Assembly: GCA_025450755.1 (NCBI GenBank)
Contig: JANWLR010000042.1
Coordinates: 62,001 to 126,000 of the forward strand
Reading direction: 5' to 3'
Source of the DNA: Sphingomicrobium sp.
Lineage (GTDB): Bacteria > Pseudomonadota > Alphaproteobacteria > Sphingomonadales > Sphingomonadaceae
Length of the DNA stretch: 64,000 bases
In this document: piece after piece, positions 37,986 to 47,420 of the stretch
Layout: each line of letters opens with the position of its first letter
How positions within the stretch are numbered: position 1 is the first letter of the stretch
Program-made: the position numbers and the translations under genes
The notes under the pieces: model-generated
Databases searched by the model: none
The model's input: the letters and a program-made list of their open reading frames with translations, nothing else
Told to the model about the DNA's origin: nothing

Positions 37986-39633
37986 ATGGCTGGCGGGCCC
38001 GGCGCTCGCCGCGGTCGTTCTTATGGCGGCTCCTGCGTCGGCGATCAGCATCACCGATCCGGCGCAGGCCTATATCCAGGCTCGCGCGGCGGCGATGAAC
38101 GGCGAGCACGCCGAGGCGGCGCAGCTCCTCGCATCGCTTGCCCAATCCGAGCCTGGCCAAACCGATATCGCGAGAAAGGCGCTCGGCGAAGCGATCGGCG
38201 CGGGCGAGATGGATCTTGCGCTGAACCTTTCGCGCACCATCCCGCCGGCGAAGCTCCCGACCGAAGCCCGGATGCTGCTCGTCGGCGAAGAGATTAAGCA
38301 CGGACACCCCGAGCGCGCGCTGCCATGGCTCAATGTGAGCGGCGCCACTGGAGACCTCAGCTTTCTTGCGCCGCTAGTTGCCGCCTGGGCGGCAGCCGAC
38401 CGCAGTAATCAAAGCGACGCGCTCGCCGCGCTCGACCAGGTTCCAGCCGGAAGCCTGCTCGGGCCGCTTACGGACGAGGAAAAGGGCCTCATCCTGCTCA
38501 AGTTCCGGCGCACCGCGGATGCGGAGCCGTTCGTCCGGCGCGCCGTCGGCGCTTCGCGGTCGCGCGAAAAGCGTCTTCGCCTCGCCTTCGCCGATGGTTT
38601 CCTCGCCGCCGGCGACCGTGCCCGCGCGCTCATGATCATCGATGGCATGGGCGAGGGAGAGTTCGCCGCGCGGCAGCGGATCATGGCCGGGAAGATGAGC
38701 GGCCAGGCGATCGACAGCTTACCCAAGGCGCTCGGCGAGGTGCTGACTGCTTTCTCGGCGGATCTTACGCGGATGCAACGCTCCGCTCCGCCGGTCGGAC
38801 TGGTGCAGGTCGCACGGTATATCGATCCGCAGGACAGCAGCACCACAGTGCTTCTCGCGCTCCTGCTCGCCGATCAAAAGCAGACAGACGACGCGCTTGC
38901 GCTGCTCAAGACCGTTCCCCAGAACGATGCCCTAATCAGCGACGTTCGGGACGTTCAGGCGCGGGTATTGGCGAACGCCAAGCGCTATGACGAGGCCTAT
39001 CAGCTCGCCGCCGCCGCGACGATTTCGCGCGATGCCGACGCCACCGATTTTTCGAGGCTTGCCGACGTGCTGGAGGCGATGAAGCGACACGGCCCGGCGG
39101 CCGATGCCTATGGTCGCGCGATCGCCCTCAGCCAGGAGCATGGCGTTAAGAGCGACCTGTGGACTTTGCTCCTGCTCCGCGCGGGAGCGCTCGAGGAAGC
39201 GAAGCGCTGGCCGGAGGCAAAGGCGGCGCTTCAGCAGGCACTTACGCTTCAGCCCGATCAGCCATTGTTGCTCAATTTCCTTGGCTATGCCGAGCTTGAG
39301 CGCGGCGAAAATGTTGGCTCGGCGGAGGCAATGATCGCCAAGGCCAGCGAGCTTGCGCCCGACAATGCATCGATCACGGATTCCCTCGGCTGGACGGAGT
39401 TCAAGCGGGGCAAGGTCGACCAGGCGATCGTGACCCTTGAGAAAGCCGCCGAAAGCGATCCCGACCAGGCCGAAATCCAGGAGCACCTCGGCGATGCCCT
39501 GTACAAATCGGGGCGGCGCTATGAGGCGCGCTTTGCCTGGAATGCCGCGCTCATCACGGCCGAAGACGAGATCGCTGTTCGTGTGAAGGCGAAGCTGGCG
39601 AACGGGCTTACGCCGTCGAACGCAGCGCCTTGA
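37957..39633 (+). CDS. Exported TPR-repeat protein
   Basis: The start is put at GTG 37957, which overlaps the ETF-QO end by 29 bases and gives the signal peptide MEVPITRTCKWLAGPALAAV-VLMAAPASA. The 558-residue product has about ten TPR-like helices, clearest at the C-terminus (RWPEAKAALQQALTLQPDQP, VDQAIVTLEKAAESDPDQAE). The arrangement resembles BamD/NrfG-like scaffolds of the periplasm, but the partner is unknown. Its stop overlaps the TTG start of ispE (TTGA). Confidence 0.8.
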   Translation: MEVPITRTCKWLAGPALAAVVLMAAPASAISITDPAQAYIQARAAAMNGEHAEAAQLLASLAQSEPGQTDIARKALGEAIGAGEMDLALNLSRTIPPAKLPTEARMLLVGEEIKHGHPERALPWLNVSGATGDLSFLAPLVAAWAAADRSNQSDALAALDQVPAGSLLGPLTDEEKGLILLKFRRTADAEPFVRRAVGASRSREKRLRLAFADGFLAAGDRARALMIIDGMGEGEFAARQRIMAGKMSGQAIDSLPKALGEVLTAFSADLTRMQRSAPPVGLVQVARYIDPQDSSTTVLLALLLADQKQTDDALALLKTVPQNDALISDVRDVQARVLANAKRYDEAYQLAAAATISRDADATDFSRLADVLEAMKRHGPAADAYGRAIALSQEHGVKSDLWTLLLLRAGALEEAKRWPEAKAALQQALTLQPDQPLLLNFLGYAELERGENVGSAEAMIAKASELAPDNASITDSLGWTEFKRGKVDQAIVTLEKAAESDPDQAEIQEHLGDALYKSGRRYEARFAWNAALITAEDEIAVRVKAKLANGLTPSNAAP

Positions 39634-40442
39634 GCACGCAAGCGCGAGAGATCGCGCCGGCAAAGCTGAACCTGGCGCTGCATGTGCGCGGACGGATGCC
39701 GGATGGACGGCACAGGATCGAGACCATCTTCGCTTTCTGCACCGATGGCGACCTGCTCATCTGCGAGAAGGCTGGCCGCATTTCGCTGACTGTCACCGGA
39801 GACTTCGCAGGAGAGCTCGGTGATTCCGTGGAAAATCTCGTCACCAAGGCGGCTAACGCACTCGCACTTTCCGGTGAAGTTCAGGAAGGCGCCGCAATTA
39901 CACTGGACAAGCGGATGCCGGTCGCAGCCGGAATCGGCGGTGGTTCAGCGGATGCCGCCGCTGCGTTACGGCTGTTGACGTCATTGTGGCAGATCGATCC
40001 AAAGCACGCTGAAGAAGTAGCGCCGGAGCTCGGAAGCGATGTGCCTGCTTGCCTCCTGAGCTTGCCGATGCGAGGCGAAGGAGCGGGAGACAAGCTGTCG
40101 CCAATCGACCTTTCCCAAATCTCCGGCACTCCCGTCCTGCTCGTGAACCCACGCGTACCCTTGTCTACTGCCGAGGTGTTCGGGCGGTGGGACGGCAGCG
40201 ACCAGGGGCCGCTCGAAGAATGGGAGCACGGCTTCAACGGACTTGAGATGGCCGCGAGATCGCTTGTGCCACAGATCGAGACCGTGCTCGCCTGGCTATC
40301 GGCTCAGCGCGGCTGTTGGATTACGCGCATGTCCGGTTCGGGAGCGACCTGCTTCGCCTTCTTCGAAAGCGAGCAGCAGAGGGACGATGCGGCCGAACTT
40401 GTCCCGCGCGAATGGTGGCGCCTGACAACCTTCCTGCGCTAG
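39630..40442 (+). CDS. ispE: 4-diphosphocytidyl-2-C-methyl-D-erythritol kinase IspE
   Basis: IspE phosphorylates CDP-methylerythritol in the MEP pathway to isoprenoids. The 270 residues start at a TTG overlapping the previous stop. The family opening APAKLNLALHVRGRMPDGRH is present, as are the GHMP-kinase ATP loop MPVAAGIGGGSADAAAALRL and the C-terminal MSGSGATCFAFF. It is somewhat shorter than the E. coli enzyme (283). It is the third gene of a tightly packed run and the only isoprenoid gene in the window. Confidence 0.95.
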   Translation: MSTQAREIAPAKLNLALHVRGRMPDGRHRIETIFAFCTDGDLLICEKAGRISLTVTGDFAGELGDSVENLVTKAANALALSGEVQEGAAITLDKRMPVAAGIGGGSADAAAALRLLTSLWQIDPKHAEEVAPELGSDVPACLLSLPMRGEGAGDKLSPIDLSQISGTPVLLVNPRVPLSTAEVFGRWDGSDQGPLEEWEHGFNGLEMAARSLVPQIETVLAWLSAQRGCWITRMSGSGATCFAFFESEQQRDDAAELVPREWWRLTTFLR

Positions 40443-40451
40443 GTCCGCCAA

Positions 40452-41813
40452 ATGAACCTGCGCCCGATCCTTACCGCAGAGGCGATGCGCGAAGCCGAGC
40501 AGGGCGCAATCACTGCCGGCTCCAATGTCCAGCAGCTGATGGAGCGGGCAGGGGCAGCGCTTGCAGAAGCAGCCCATCGATTCGCAGGACCGATGCCCAC
40601 GCTTGTGCTTTGCGGTCCCGGGAATAATGGCGGCGACGGCTATGTCGCTGCACGGCATTTGGCGGAACGCGGGTCGGAGGTGCGGGTCGCAGCGCTGAGC
40701 GATCCTACAAGCGAAGCGGCGAAATGGGCGCGGTCGCAATGGCGAGGCGCCATCGAGAAGCTGACCGACACGACAAATGCCGGGCCGCTCGTCATCGATT
40801 CGCTCTTCGGAACCGGCCTCAAGCGTGGTTTGGAATCGTCTGCAGCCCAGCAACTTTCTCGGCTGTGCGGTTCAGCGCTCGTGCGAATCGCTTGTGACGT
40901 GCCGAGCGGCGTCGAGACCGACAGCGGCGCTGAGCTGAGCATTGTCCCGGCGTTCGACATGACGGTGACGTTCGGCGCGCTCAAACCGGCGCATCTGCTG
41001 CATCCGGCGATTCACAAATGCGGCAGGCTGGTGCTCTGCAACATCGGCATCAAGGCAAATACGGCCTGGCACGAAATCGGCCAGCCGCGGCTGCCGGCGC
41101 TTGATCCGGGCTGGCATAAATATGATCGCGGGCTGGTCCATGCGCTCGCGGGCAAGATGCCCGGCGCAATCGCCCTGTCGGCGAAGGCAGCGGCACGGGC
41201 AGGGGCGGGGTATGTCAAGGTCAGCACCTCACGCAGCATCGACGGGCTTTTTTCCTCAATCGTCCAGACGGACACGGCGGAGGTCAACGATCCGCGCATC
41301 GGCTGCCTGCTCGTCGGGCCCGGGATGGGCGACCTTCCGCAACTGCTTACCCTAGCGCTGACGTCAAAGGCGCCGAAGGTCATCGATGCGGACGCGATTG
41401 CACATGCAAATGACGCGGAGCGGTTCAAGGGCCAGGATGCGATCCTCACTCCACATGAAGGGGAATTTCTGAAGCTGTTCGGCGAAATCGCGGGCTCAAA
41501 AGCTGAGCGGGCGCTCGAGGCGGCCCGGCGGTCCGGCGCGGTGATAATCTACAAAGGTCCCGATACGCTGGTCGCATCACCCGATGGCCGCCTCGGCTTT
41601 CGTCCGCCGGCGCCAGCCTGGCTTGCGAGCGCAGGGACAGGTGACGTGCTTGCGGGGATGACAGCGGCGTTGCGTGCACGAGGACTGCAGGCGTTCGAAG
41701 CAGCCTCAGCTGCAGTATGGCTGCACGGGTTCGCCGCCAAAATTGCCGGTCCGCAGATGATTGCCGACGATCTCGTCGAAGCGATTCCCCAAGCCTTCGC
41801 GTCCTTCGAATGA
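40452..41813 (+). CDS. nnr: Bifunctional NAD(P)H-hydrate epimerase/dehydratase
   Basis: This enzyme repairs damaged NAD(P)H hydrates: the N-terminal half epimerises and the C-terminal half dehydrates with ADP. The 453 residues show YjeF_N features (LCGPGNNGGDGYVAARHLAE; DSLFGTGLKRGLES). A ribokinase-like dehydratase half begins near 225, with VGPGMGDLP, DADAIAH, LTPHEGEFLKLFG and the nucleotide motif LASAGTGDVLAGMTAA. The length is a little below that of E. coli Nnr. The stop overlaps the next start by ATGA. Confidence 0.95.
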   Translation: MNLRPILTAEAMREAEQGAITAGSNVQQLMERAGAALAEAAHRFAGPMPTLVLCGPGNNGGDGYVAARHLAERGSEVRVAALSDPTSEAAKWARSQWRGAIEKLTDTTNAGPLVIDSLFGTGLKRGLESSAAQQLSRLCGSALVRIACDVPSGVETDSGAELSIVPAFDMTVTFGALKPAHLLHPAIHKCGRLVLCNIGIKANTAWHEIGQPRLPALDPGWHKYDRGLVHALAGKMPGAIALSAKAAARAGAGYVKVSTSRSIDGLFSSIVQTDTAEVNDPRIGCLLVGPGMGDLPQLLTLALTSKAPKVIDADAIAHANDAERFKGQDAILTPHEGEFLKLFGEIAGSKAERALEAARRSGAVIIYKGPDTLVASPDGRLGFRPPAPAWLASAGTGDVLAGMTAALRARGLQAFEAASAAVWLHGFAAKIAGPQMIADDLVEAIPQAFASFE

Positions 41814-42985
41814 ACGAGCCGATTGTCCGCATTGCGGCACGGGGAGACGGCGTAACTCCAAGTGGCCGCCATGTTCCGTTCGGAGTGCCGGGAGACGCGG
41901 TGCTCGACGACGGCGCGCTCGCATTCGGCCCGCATCACCAGCAACCGCCATGCCGCCATTTCCCGGAATGCGGGGGCTGCCAGCTCCAGCATGCCGACGA
42001 TGAGGCCTATCGCGGCTATCTCATTTCGCGTGTCCAAACCGCGCTCGCCCAGCATGGGCTGGCCACCCAGATTCGCCCGTTGCACCTGTCTCCGCCGAAC
42101 AGCCGCCGCCGGGCAACGCTCAAGGCGTTGCAGCTGGGGCAAAACGTGCTCGTCGGATTCAACGCTCAACTGTCGCACCGGATCGTCGACATGCTCGAGT
42201 GCCATATCCTCAGGCCCGAGCTGTTCGCCTTGGTTGATCCCTTAAGAAACGTGCTGGCGGGCCTGCTTCGACCCAATCGCGCCGTCGAGGCCAAGCTGAC
42301 CCTGATCGACTGGGGCGCGGACCTGCTTCTGAACGGCGTTCCGGCGGGCAGGCTCGCCGATATCGAGATGCTGACGTCCTTCGCCGACGCCTATGGACTG
42401 GCGCGGCTCAGCGTCGACCGCGGACTCGGGCCGGAGGCGATATACGAGCCGCAGCCGGCGACAGTGACGCTGTCAGGAGTGCGGGTGGGCTTTCCGCCGG
42501 GCTCATTCCTCCAGGCGACCGCAGAGGGCGAGTCAGCGCTCGTCACGGCGGTTCAGGAAGCCGTGGGAGATGCGCAATCCATTGGCGATCTCTTTGCCGG
42601 GCTCGGCACGTTCGCACTTGCCACTCGCGCCACTTACGCCGCTGAAGCCTCGCGCGACGCGGCTGCCGCACTCAAGCGCACTTCGCACGCGATGAACGTC
42701 GAGCACAGGGATCTTTACCGGAGCCCGCTCGATGCCAAGGATCTCAACCGTTTCGACGCAATAATCCTCGATCCGCCACGCGCAGGCGCCGAAGAGCAGG
42801 TGGCGGTGCTCGCCAAGTCAAAGGTGCCGCGCGTTGCTTATGTTAGCTGCAATCCCGCGACGTTCGCGCGCGACGCGAAGGTCTTGGTCGATGGCGGATA
42901 CTCGATCGCGTGGGTTGAGCCCGTTGGTCAGTTCCGCTGGTCGACCCACGTGGAGCTTGCTGCCTGCTTCATCCGCGGTGGATGA
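41810..42985 (+). CDS. 23S rRNA/tRNA m5U methyltransferase of the TrmA/RlmD (RumA) family
   Basis: A class I SAM-dependent enzyme that methylates C5 of a uridine in RNA. The 391 residues carry the [4Fe-4S] cysteines as C-x5-C-x2-C in PPCRHFPECGGCQLQH and a fourth in LECHILRPELF. Motif I is DLFAGLGTFALATRA, DPPRAGAEEQ is present, and the nucleophile is in YVSCNPATFARD. An N-terminal TRAM domain is short. Because TrmFO already makes m5U54 in tRNA, the likely target is U747 or U1939 of 23S rRNA. It overlaps a convergent gene by 17 bases. Confidence 0.92.
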   Translation: MNEPIVRIAARGDGVTPSGRHVPFGVPGDAVLDDGALAFGPHHQQPPCRHFPECGGCQLQHADDEAYRGYLISRVQTALAQHGLATQIRPLHLSPPNSRRRATLKALQLGQNVLVGFNAQLSHRIVDMLECHILRPELFALVDPLRNVLAGLLRPNRAVEAKLTLIDWGADLLLNGVPAGRLADIEMLTSFADAYGLARLSVDRGLGPEAIYEPQPATVTLSGVRVGFPPGSFLQATAEGESALVTAVQEAVGDAQSIGDLFAGLGTFALATRATYAAEASRDAAAALKRTSHAMNVEHRDLYRSPLDAKDLNRFDAIILDPPRAGAEEQVAVLAKSKVPRVAYVSCNPATFARDAKVLVDGGYSIAWVEPVGQFRWSTHVELAACFIRGG

Positions 42986-43403
42986 GGAAGATCGCCGCAT
43001 GAGTGGTCAGGCCGAGCAGGCACAGGCTTCCGGCAATGAACAGCAGAAAGCGGTAAAAGACGAGGTTGACCGTCACCTGCACCAGACTGTGAAGAATACG
43101 AAAACCAACATAGGCCCAGGCGAGATAGACATTGATGGGGGCATCGAAGCCCATCAGGATCAGCGCGATGGTAATCGCATAAAAGATCGTAGGCTGTTCT
43201 AAGAGGTGATTGTAATTGTGGGCTTTCCAGTTCGCCTGGTCGGGAATGACGCCTTCGAGTGCGCCGCCTCGTGTGCCGACCCGCCCCTTGAAGCTGATCC
43301 CGGCTCGACGCATTTCCCTGAGGCGGACCACGTACATCCAGATCTGGATAATCAAGGTCCAGGCGACCAGCGCCACGATCGGCGCGAGCAATGGGCTGTG
43401 CAT
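42969..43403 (-). CDS. MAPEG family membrane protein
   Basis: The 144 residues start MHSPLLAPIVALVAWTLIIQ after a GGGGGGAG site; the longer open frame upstream is not conserved. Four hydrophobic segments are visible. The MAPEG pattern is in ANWKAHNYNHLLEQPTIFYA and VYLAWAYVGFRILHSLVQVT. MAPEG proteins use glutathione in eicosanoid metabolism and detoxification in animals; the bacterial substrates are mostly unknown. Its 3' end overlaps the convergent methyltransferase gene. Confidence 0.9.
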   Translation of the reverse strand: MHSPLLAPIVALVAWTLIIQIWMYVVRLREMRRAGISFKGRVGTRGGALEGVIPDQANWKAHNYNHLLEQPTIFYAITIALILMGFDAPINVYLAWAYVGFRILHSLVQVTVNLVFYRFLLFIAGSLCLLGLTTHAAIFLIHRG

Positions 43404-43487
43404 GTGAAAGCTCCCCCCGTTTGGATGTGAAACGTGCGGCACTTCGTTACGCTTGGCAATCGAATCCGCATCGGCTTTAGAGGGCGG

Positions 43488-44759
43488 GTGGCGGATGAGC
43501 GCAGCGACCAATTGCGGCTGACAGGGGCTCAGATCGCCTCGGTGGCTGCCGGCAATGCGTTAGAATTCTACGATTTCGTCACCTACACCTTCTTCGCGGC
43601 GCAGATTGGCAGGGCGCTTTTCCCCGGCGACGAATTGCACTCACTCCTGTTTTCGCTCGCGACCTTCGGGGTGGGCTTCCTGACAAGACCCCTGGGCGGA
43701 TTGATCATCGGCCGAATGGCGGACCGTAGGGGCCGCAAGCCGGCGATGATCCTCACCTTCACAATGATGGGCGTTGCGATGACGGGGCTTGCGCTCACCC
43801 CATCATACTCCGCGGTGGGAATACTTGCCCCTATTTTGGCGGTCGCCTTCCGCCTGCTCCAAGGCTTTTCGCTCGGAGGAGAGGTGGGTCCGAACATTGC
43901 CTATCTGATGGAAGCCGCTCCTCGGGGCCGTCGGGCTTTATTCATTTCGCTGAACTTTGCTTCGGCAGATTTTGCAGTGCTCGTAGCGGGTTTGGTGGGC
44001 TTTGGGCTCTCGTCGGCGCTCAGCGGTCCGCAGCTGGAATCCTGGGGCTGGCGCGTCGCTTTCCTGCTCGGGGCGACAATCGTTCCTTTTGGCCTGCGTT
44101 TGCGCCGGACGCTTGTCGAAACGCTACCCCAGGAACAGGTAGGCGATGACTCATCGCTCCGACCGGTCGTGCTTCTGGCGAGTGCAGGACTGCTCATCAT
44201 CGCGGGCGCGACGATCAGCAACTACACGCTCGATTATCTGACGACCTATGCCCAGTCGACGCTGCATATGGCGGTGCCGACGGCCTTTGCCGCGACAGTC
44301 ATTCTTGGATTCATCGGCGTAGTTGGAGATCTGACAGGAGGACTTTTGTCGGATCGGTTCGGGCCAAGGCGCGTGCTCATCCTTCCATGGGTGCTGCTGA
44401 TCGTCTCGATCGTGCCAGTCTTCGCGATCCTCAACGACACGCGAACTCCAACGGCCTTGCTTGGATCGACGGCTATCCTGACGGTGTTTCACATCCTCGG
44501 CTCGTCGCCGGCGACGATCCATTTCGCGGAGGCACTGCCCCCACGCGTTCGGGCTGGAGGGATCGGGATCGTCTACGCGCTCGCGATCGCCATGTTCGGC
44601 GGGACCACCCAGCTCTTCGAGACGCTGCTGATCCGCTGGACGGGCAATCCCATCGCGCCCGCCTGGTACATGATGGCTGCCGTAGCAGTGGCGCTAATCG
44701 GCGCGCTGTTCATTCCGGAGCAGTCGCGGAAAGGCCGCAGCAGCTCGGCTTCAACCTAA
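43488..44759 (+). CDS. MFS transporter, metabolite:proton symporter (MHS) type
   Basis: The 423 residues start at GTG 43488 behind an AGAGGGCGG site; an earlier GTG at 43434 is open too. Twelve membrane segments are likely. The MHS hallmarks are AGNALEFYDFVTYTFFA in segment 1 and the loop GRMADRRGRKPAM between segments 2 and 3, with FRLLQGFSLGGEVGPNIAYL in segment 5. Relatives carry citrate, alpha-ketoglutarate, proline/betaine or shikimate. The substrate here cannot be told, and no adjacent catabolic gene gives a hint. Confidence 0.9.
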   Translation: MADERSDQLRLTGAQIASVAAGNALEFYDFVTYTFFAAQIGRALFPGDELHSLLFSLATFGVGFLTRPLGGLIIGRMADRRGRKPAMILTFTMMGVAMTGLALTPSYSAVGILAPILAVAFRLLQGFSLGGEVGPNIAYLMEAAPRGRRALFISLNFASADFAVLVAGLVGFGLSSALSGPQLESWGWRVAFLLGATIVPFGLRLRRTLVETLPQEQVGDDSSLRPVVLLASAGLLIIAGATISNYTLDYLTTYAQSTLHMAVPTAFAATVILGFIGVVGDLTGGLLSDRFGPRRVLILPWVLLIVSIVPVFAILNDTRTPTALLGSTAILTVFHILGSSPATIHFAEALPPRVRAGGIGIVYALAIAMFGGTTQLFETLLIRWTGNPIAPAWYMMAAVAVALIGALFIPEQSRKGRSSSAST

Positions 44760-44763
44760 GGAC

Positions 44764-45837
44764 TCAGTCGAACAGCTTCGCGAAGCGCCGCTTCTCGCGG
44801 TTGCGCCACGCGCCGCGATGCCAGGCATCGCTGGCCAGCAGCGGCAGCACGCTAGTCGCTTCGGCGAACACCATCTGCTCCATCGCGGTCGAAACCTTGC
44901 CCCAGCTCGCCGCCTCCTGGAGCGTCGAGGAAGAGCAGGCGCCATCGCGTACATCTGCGACGGTGATCTGCACGGCATATTTGTGCACCTCGACGTCGTC
45001 GTGGCCGAGGATTTCGGCGCAAACCACAGTGTCCTGAGTGAAGTTCTTCGGGACTCCGCCGCCGATCATCAGCAGGCCGGTGGTGCCCGCCTTGATCTTG
45101 ATGTCGGTCAGCTCGCGGAAATCGGCGATGCTGTCGAGCGTCATGTAATGGCCACCGCGCTTCATCGCGTCGACTTGGTGCTTGACGAGCCCGAACCCCG
45201 CCGAGCTGTCAGTGAAGGCCGGGCAGAAGATCGGAACGTCATTCTCGTATGCGAGCTGCACGAGGCTGCCCTGCTTCTTCGCATTGCTCTCGCTCAGCCA
45301 CTTGCCCATTTCGCGGATGAAGGCGCGGCTGGAGTAGGGGCGCGGCTCGAGACTGTCGGCGATCAGGCCGATCATATGGTCGCAGTCCTGCAGCTGCTCC
45401 TCGTCGATATAGGTGTCGTAGATGCGATCGATGTAGAGCGACCGCAGTGTATCATCGTCAGGGATTTCATTGGCTTGGTAGTGTTTGTGGCCAAGCGCTT
45501 CGAAGAAATCCATGTCGACGACCGTGGCGCCAGTGGCAACGATCGCGTCGACCATGTTCGACCGTACCAGTTCCGCATAGACATCCATGCAGCCGCCGGC
45601 TGACGTCGAGCCGGCGATGACGAGGATGATCGAACAGCTCTGGTCCTCGATCATCGTGTTGTAGATCTTGGTCGCTCGACTAAGGTCGCGGCTCGTGAAG
45701 CTCATCTTCCCCATCGCGTCGAGAATCGGCCGGGCGTCGAACTTTGTGATGTCGATATGCTCGACCGGTGTCGACAGCAGCTCGGACTTGCGCGTGTCGT
45801 TGACCGCGGACCGGTCGATCAGCTCTTCAGTCGTCAT
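44764..45837 (-). CDS. Deoxyhypusine-synthase-like enzyme (probable homospermidine or related polyamine synthase)
   Basis: The 357 residues match the NAD-dependent deoxyhypusine synthase fold: VIAGSTSAGG, DSSAGFGLV, AGTTGLLMIGGGVPKNFTQD and the catalytic Lys314 in AASWGKVS. Eukaryotic DHS modifies eIF5A, which bacteria lack. Bacterial homologues have been linked to making homospermidine or similar products by the same aminobutyl transfer. The gene immediately upstream on the same strand is ornithine decarboxylase, the source of putrescine, which supports a polyamine role. The exact product is inference. Confidence 0.85.
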   Translation of the reverse strand: MTTEELIDRSAVNDTRKSELLSTPVEHIDITKFDARPILDAMGKMSFTSRDLSRATKIYNTMIEDQSCSIILVIAGSTSAGGCMDVYAELVRSNMVDAIVATGATVVDMDFFEALGHKHYQANEIPDDDTLRSLYIDRIYDTYIDEEQLQDCDHMIGLIADSLEPRPYSSRAFIREMGKWLSESNAKKQGSLVQLAYENDVPIFCPAFTDSSAGFGLVKHQVDAMKRGGHYMTLDSIADFRELTDIKIKAGTTGLLMIGGGVPKNFTQDTVVCAEILGHDDVEVHKYAVQITVADVRDGACSSSTLQEAASWGKVSTAMEQMVFAEATSVLPLLASDAWHRGAWRNREKRRFAKLFD

Positions 45838-45967
45838 GTCATGCTCCGTTGGTGAAGCCGGAAGGCAGTAGCGGTATAGGGCATGTCGTTTCTCGCGGGG
45901 GACAGCCTCACCCCGAAAACCGCGACGCGGTTAGCCTCCCATCCCTCGCAGCGGAAGGGAAAAATCG

Positions 45968-47197
45968 CTAGAATTTCACGATGTTCGAGCGTCGCGGGGT
46001 CTTGGCGCCGTAAAGGCTAGCCATCGGCTCGTCCTCGACGACGACCGAATCGACCACCCCGAAACCGTTGAACTGGGTGCGCATTGCGCAGCCGTAGGCG
46101 CCGAGCATTCCAATCTCGATATAGTCGCCCCATGCGACGTCACTCGGAAGCTCGAACGGGCCGGCCATTCGGTCGAGGTCGTCGCAGGTAGGCCCATAAA
46201 AGCTGAACTTCATCGGCCGTACGTGCGATTGCGTGTCGCGAATTAGCCGCACCGGATAGCGCCAACCGATATGAGCGGCGTCGAACAGCGCACCGTAGGC
46301 ACCATCGTTGATGTAAAGCTCATCGCCGCGGCGCTTCTCGACGCGAACGAGGACGCTCGCATATTCGGCACAGAGTGCGCGGCCAGGCTCGCACCAAAGT
46401 TCAGCGGAATAACTAATCGGTAGCGCCTCGAAGGCCTGGTGAATGACCGCGAAATAGGTTTCGAGCGGCGGCGGCTCCATGCCGGGATAGGAAGAGGGAA
46501 AACCCCCTCCCACATCAACGATATCGACCGTCACGGCCGCGCCGATGATGGCGTCGCGAACGAGAGTCATGGCCTCGGCGAACGCAGCCGGCGTCATGGC
46601 CTGACTACCGACGTGGAAACAGATGCCCAGGGCATCCGCCGCCTGGCGAGCCGCCATCAACAGGCTGCTCACGTCACTTGGTTCAGCGCCGAACTTCGAC
46701 GCGAGGCTGAGCTTTGCATGGTCGGAGCTCACCCGGATCCGCACGAGCAGGTTGAGGTCGCTTGCAGCGACGCCGTCCTTGGAGGTTGCGCGGACGATCT
46801 TCTCGAGCTCCTGGATAGTGTCCAGGCTGAAGGTCTTCACGCCATGGTCGAAATAGGCCTCGGCAATGGCTTCCTCGGCCTTCACCGGGTGCATCAAGCA
46901 GAGGATGGCTTCCGGAAGCACCTCGTGAACGAGGCGCACTTCGCCGATGGAGGCAACATCATAATGGGTAACGCCTTCCTCCCACAGGATCCGCAGCAGG
47001 TCGGCCGAGGGGTTCGCCTTGACCGCATAGAGCGAACGTCCCGGGAACTTCTCAACGAAGAAGCGGGCGGCGCGGCGCGCGGCATGCGGGCGCAGCAGTG
47101 TGACCGGTTGGACCGGACGCATCTTGGCGATAGCGGCAGCCCCCCGGCTGCCGGACGGGGCGGACGCTAGCCCCAGCGCGCGATGATGCTTGTGCAA
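45968..47197 (-). CDS. Ornithine decarboxylase, type III PLP (alanine-racemase fold)
   Basis: It decarboxylates ornithine to putrescine. The start is put at TTG 47197 (MHKHHRALGL), nine bases after a GGAGG site, giving 409 residues; an ATG at 47122 is the alternative. PLP is bound by Lys60 in SLYAVKANPSADLL. Other active-site motifs are DVGGGFPSSYPGM, WCEPGRALCAEY and the substrate-side Cys in FYGPTCDDLDRM. It leads a two-gene unit with the deoxyhypusine-synthase-like gene 130 bases downstream. Two 9-base direct repeats lie about 100 bases upstream of the start. Confidence 0.93.
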   Translation of the reverse strand: MHKHHRALGLASAPSGSRGAAAIAKMRPVQPVTLLRPHAARRAARFFVEKFPGRSLYAVKANPSADLLRILWEEGVTHYDVASIGEVRLVHEVLPEAILCLMHPVKAEEAIAEAYFDHGVKTFSLDTIQELEKIVRATSKDGVAASDLNLLVRIRVSSDHAKLSLASKFGAEPSDVSSLLMAARQAADALGICFHVGSQAMTPAAFAEAMTLVRDAIIGAAVTVDIVDVGGGFPSSYPGMEPPPLETYFAVIHQAFEALPISYSAELWCEPGRALCAEYASVLVRVEKRRGDELYINDGAYGALFDAAHIGWRYPVRLIRDTQSHVRPMKFSFYGPTCDDLDRMAGPFELPSDVAWGDYIEIGMLGAYGCAMRTQFNGFGVVDSVVVEDEPMASLYGAKTPRRSNIVKF

Positions 47198-47299
47198 CTC
47201 AAGGGACCTCCAACAGGTACGTTTCAACAAAGAGCTGCCTTGCGGTTGGAAGTCCCATGGGGCAGCGGTTGCGCGATATATGTGTGGCGATTCCTGCTG

Positions 47300-47330
47300 T
47301 AAAGATTCTTTGCCCGAGAGCTAAAGATTC
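47300..47330. repeat. Direct repeat TAAAGATTC, spaced 22 bases, in a divergent promoter region
   Basis: TAAAGATTC occurs at 47300-47308 and 47322-47330, two DNA turns apart, in the 223-base gap between the divergent ornithine decarboxylase and threonine dehydratase genes. Identical half-sites on the same face of the helix suggest a transcription-factor operator. Each copy includes GATTC, which overlaps a CcrM methylation motif (GANTC). The rest of the gap shows no clear riboswitch fold or small gene. Confidence 0.4.
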
Positions 47331-47420
47331 GGTGACCGTATGTCGCTGATCTGCAACGGCTAATCGAAAAGGTGAAATATCAACGACTTACCAAAATGGC
47401 CTAAAGTATCGCTGAACGAC

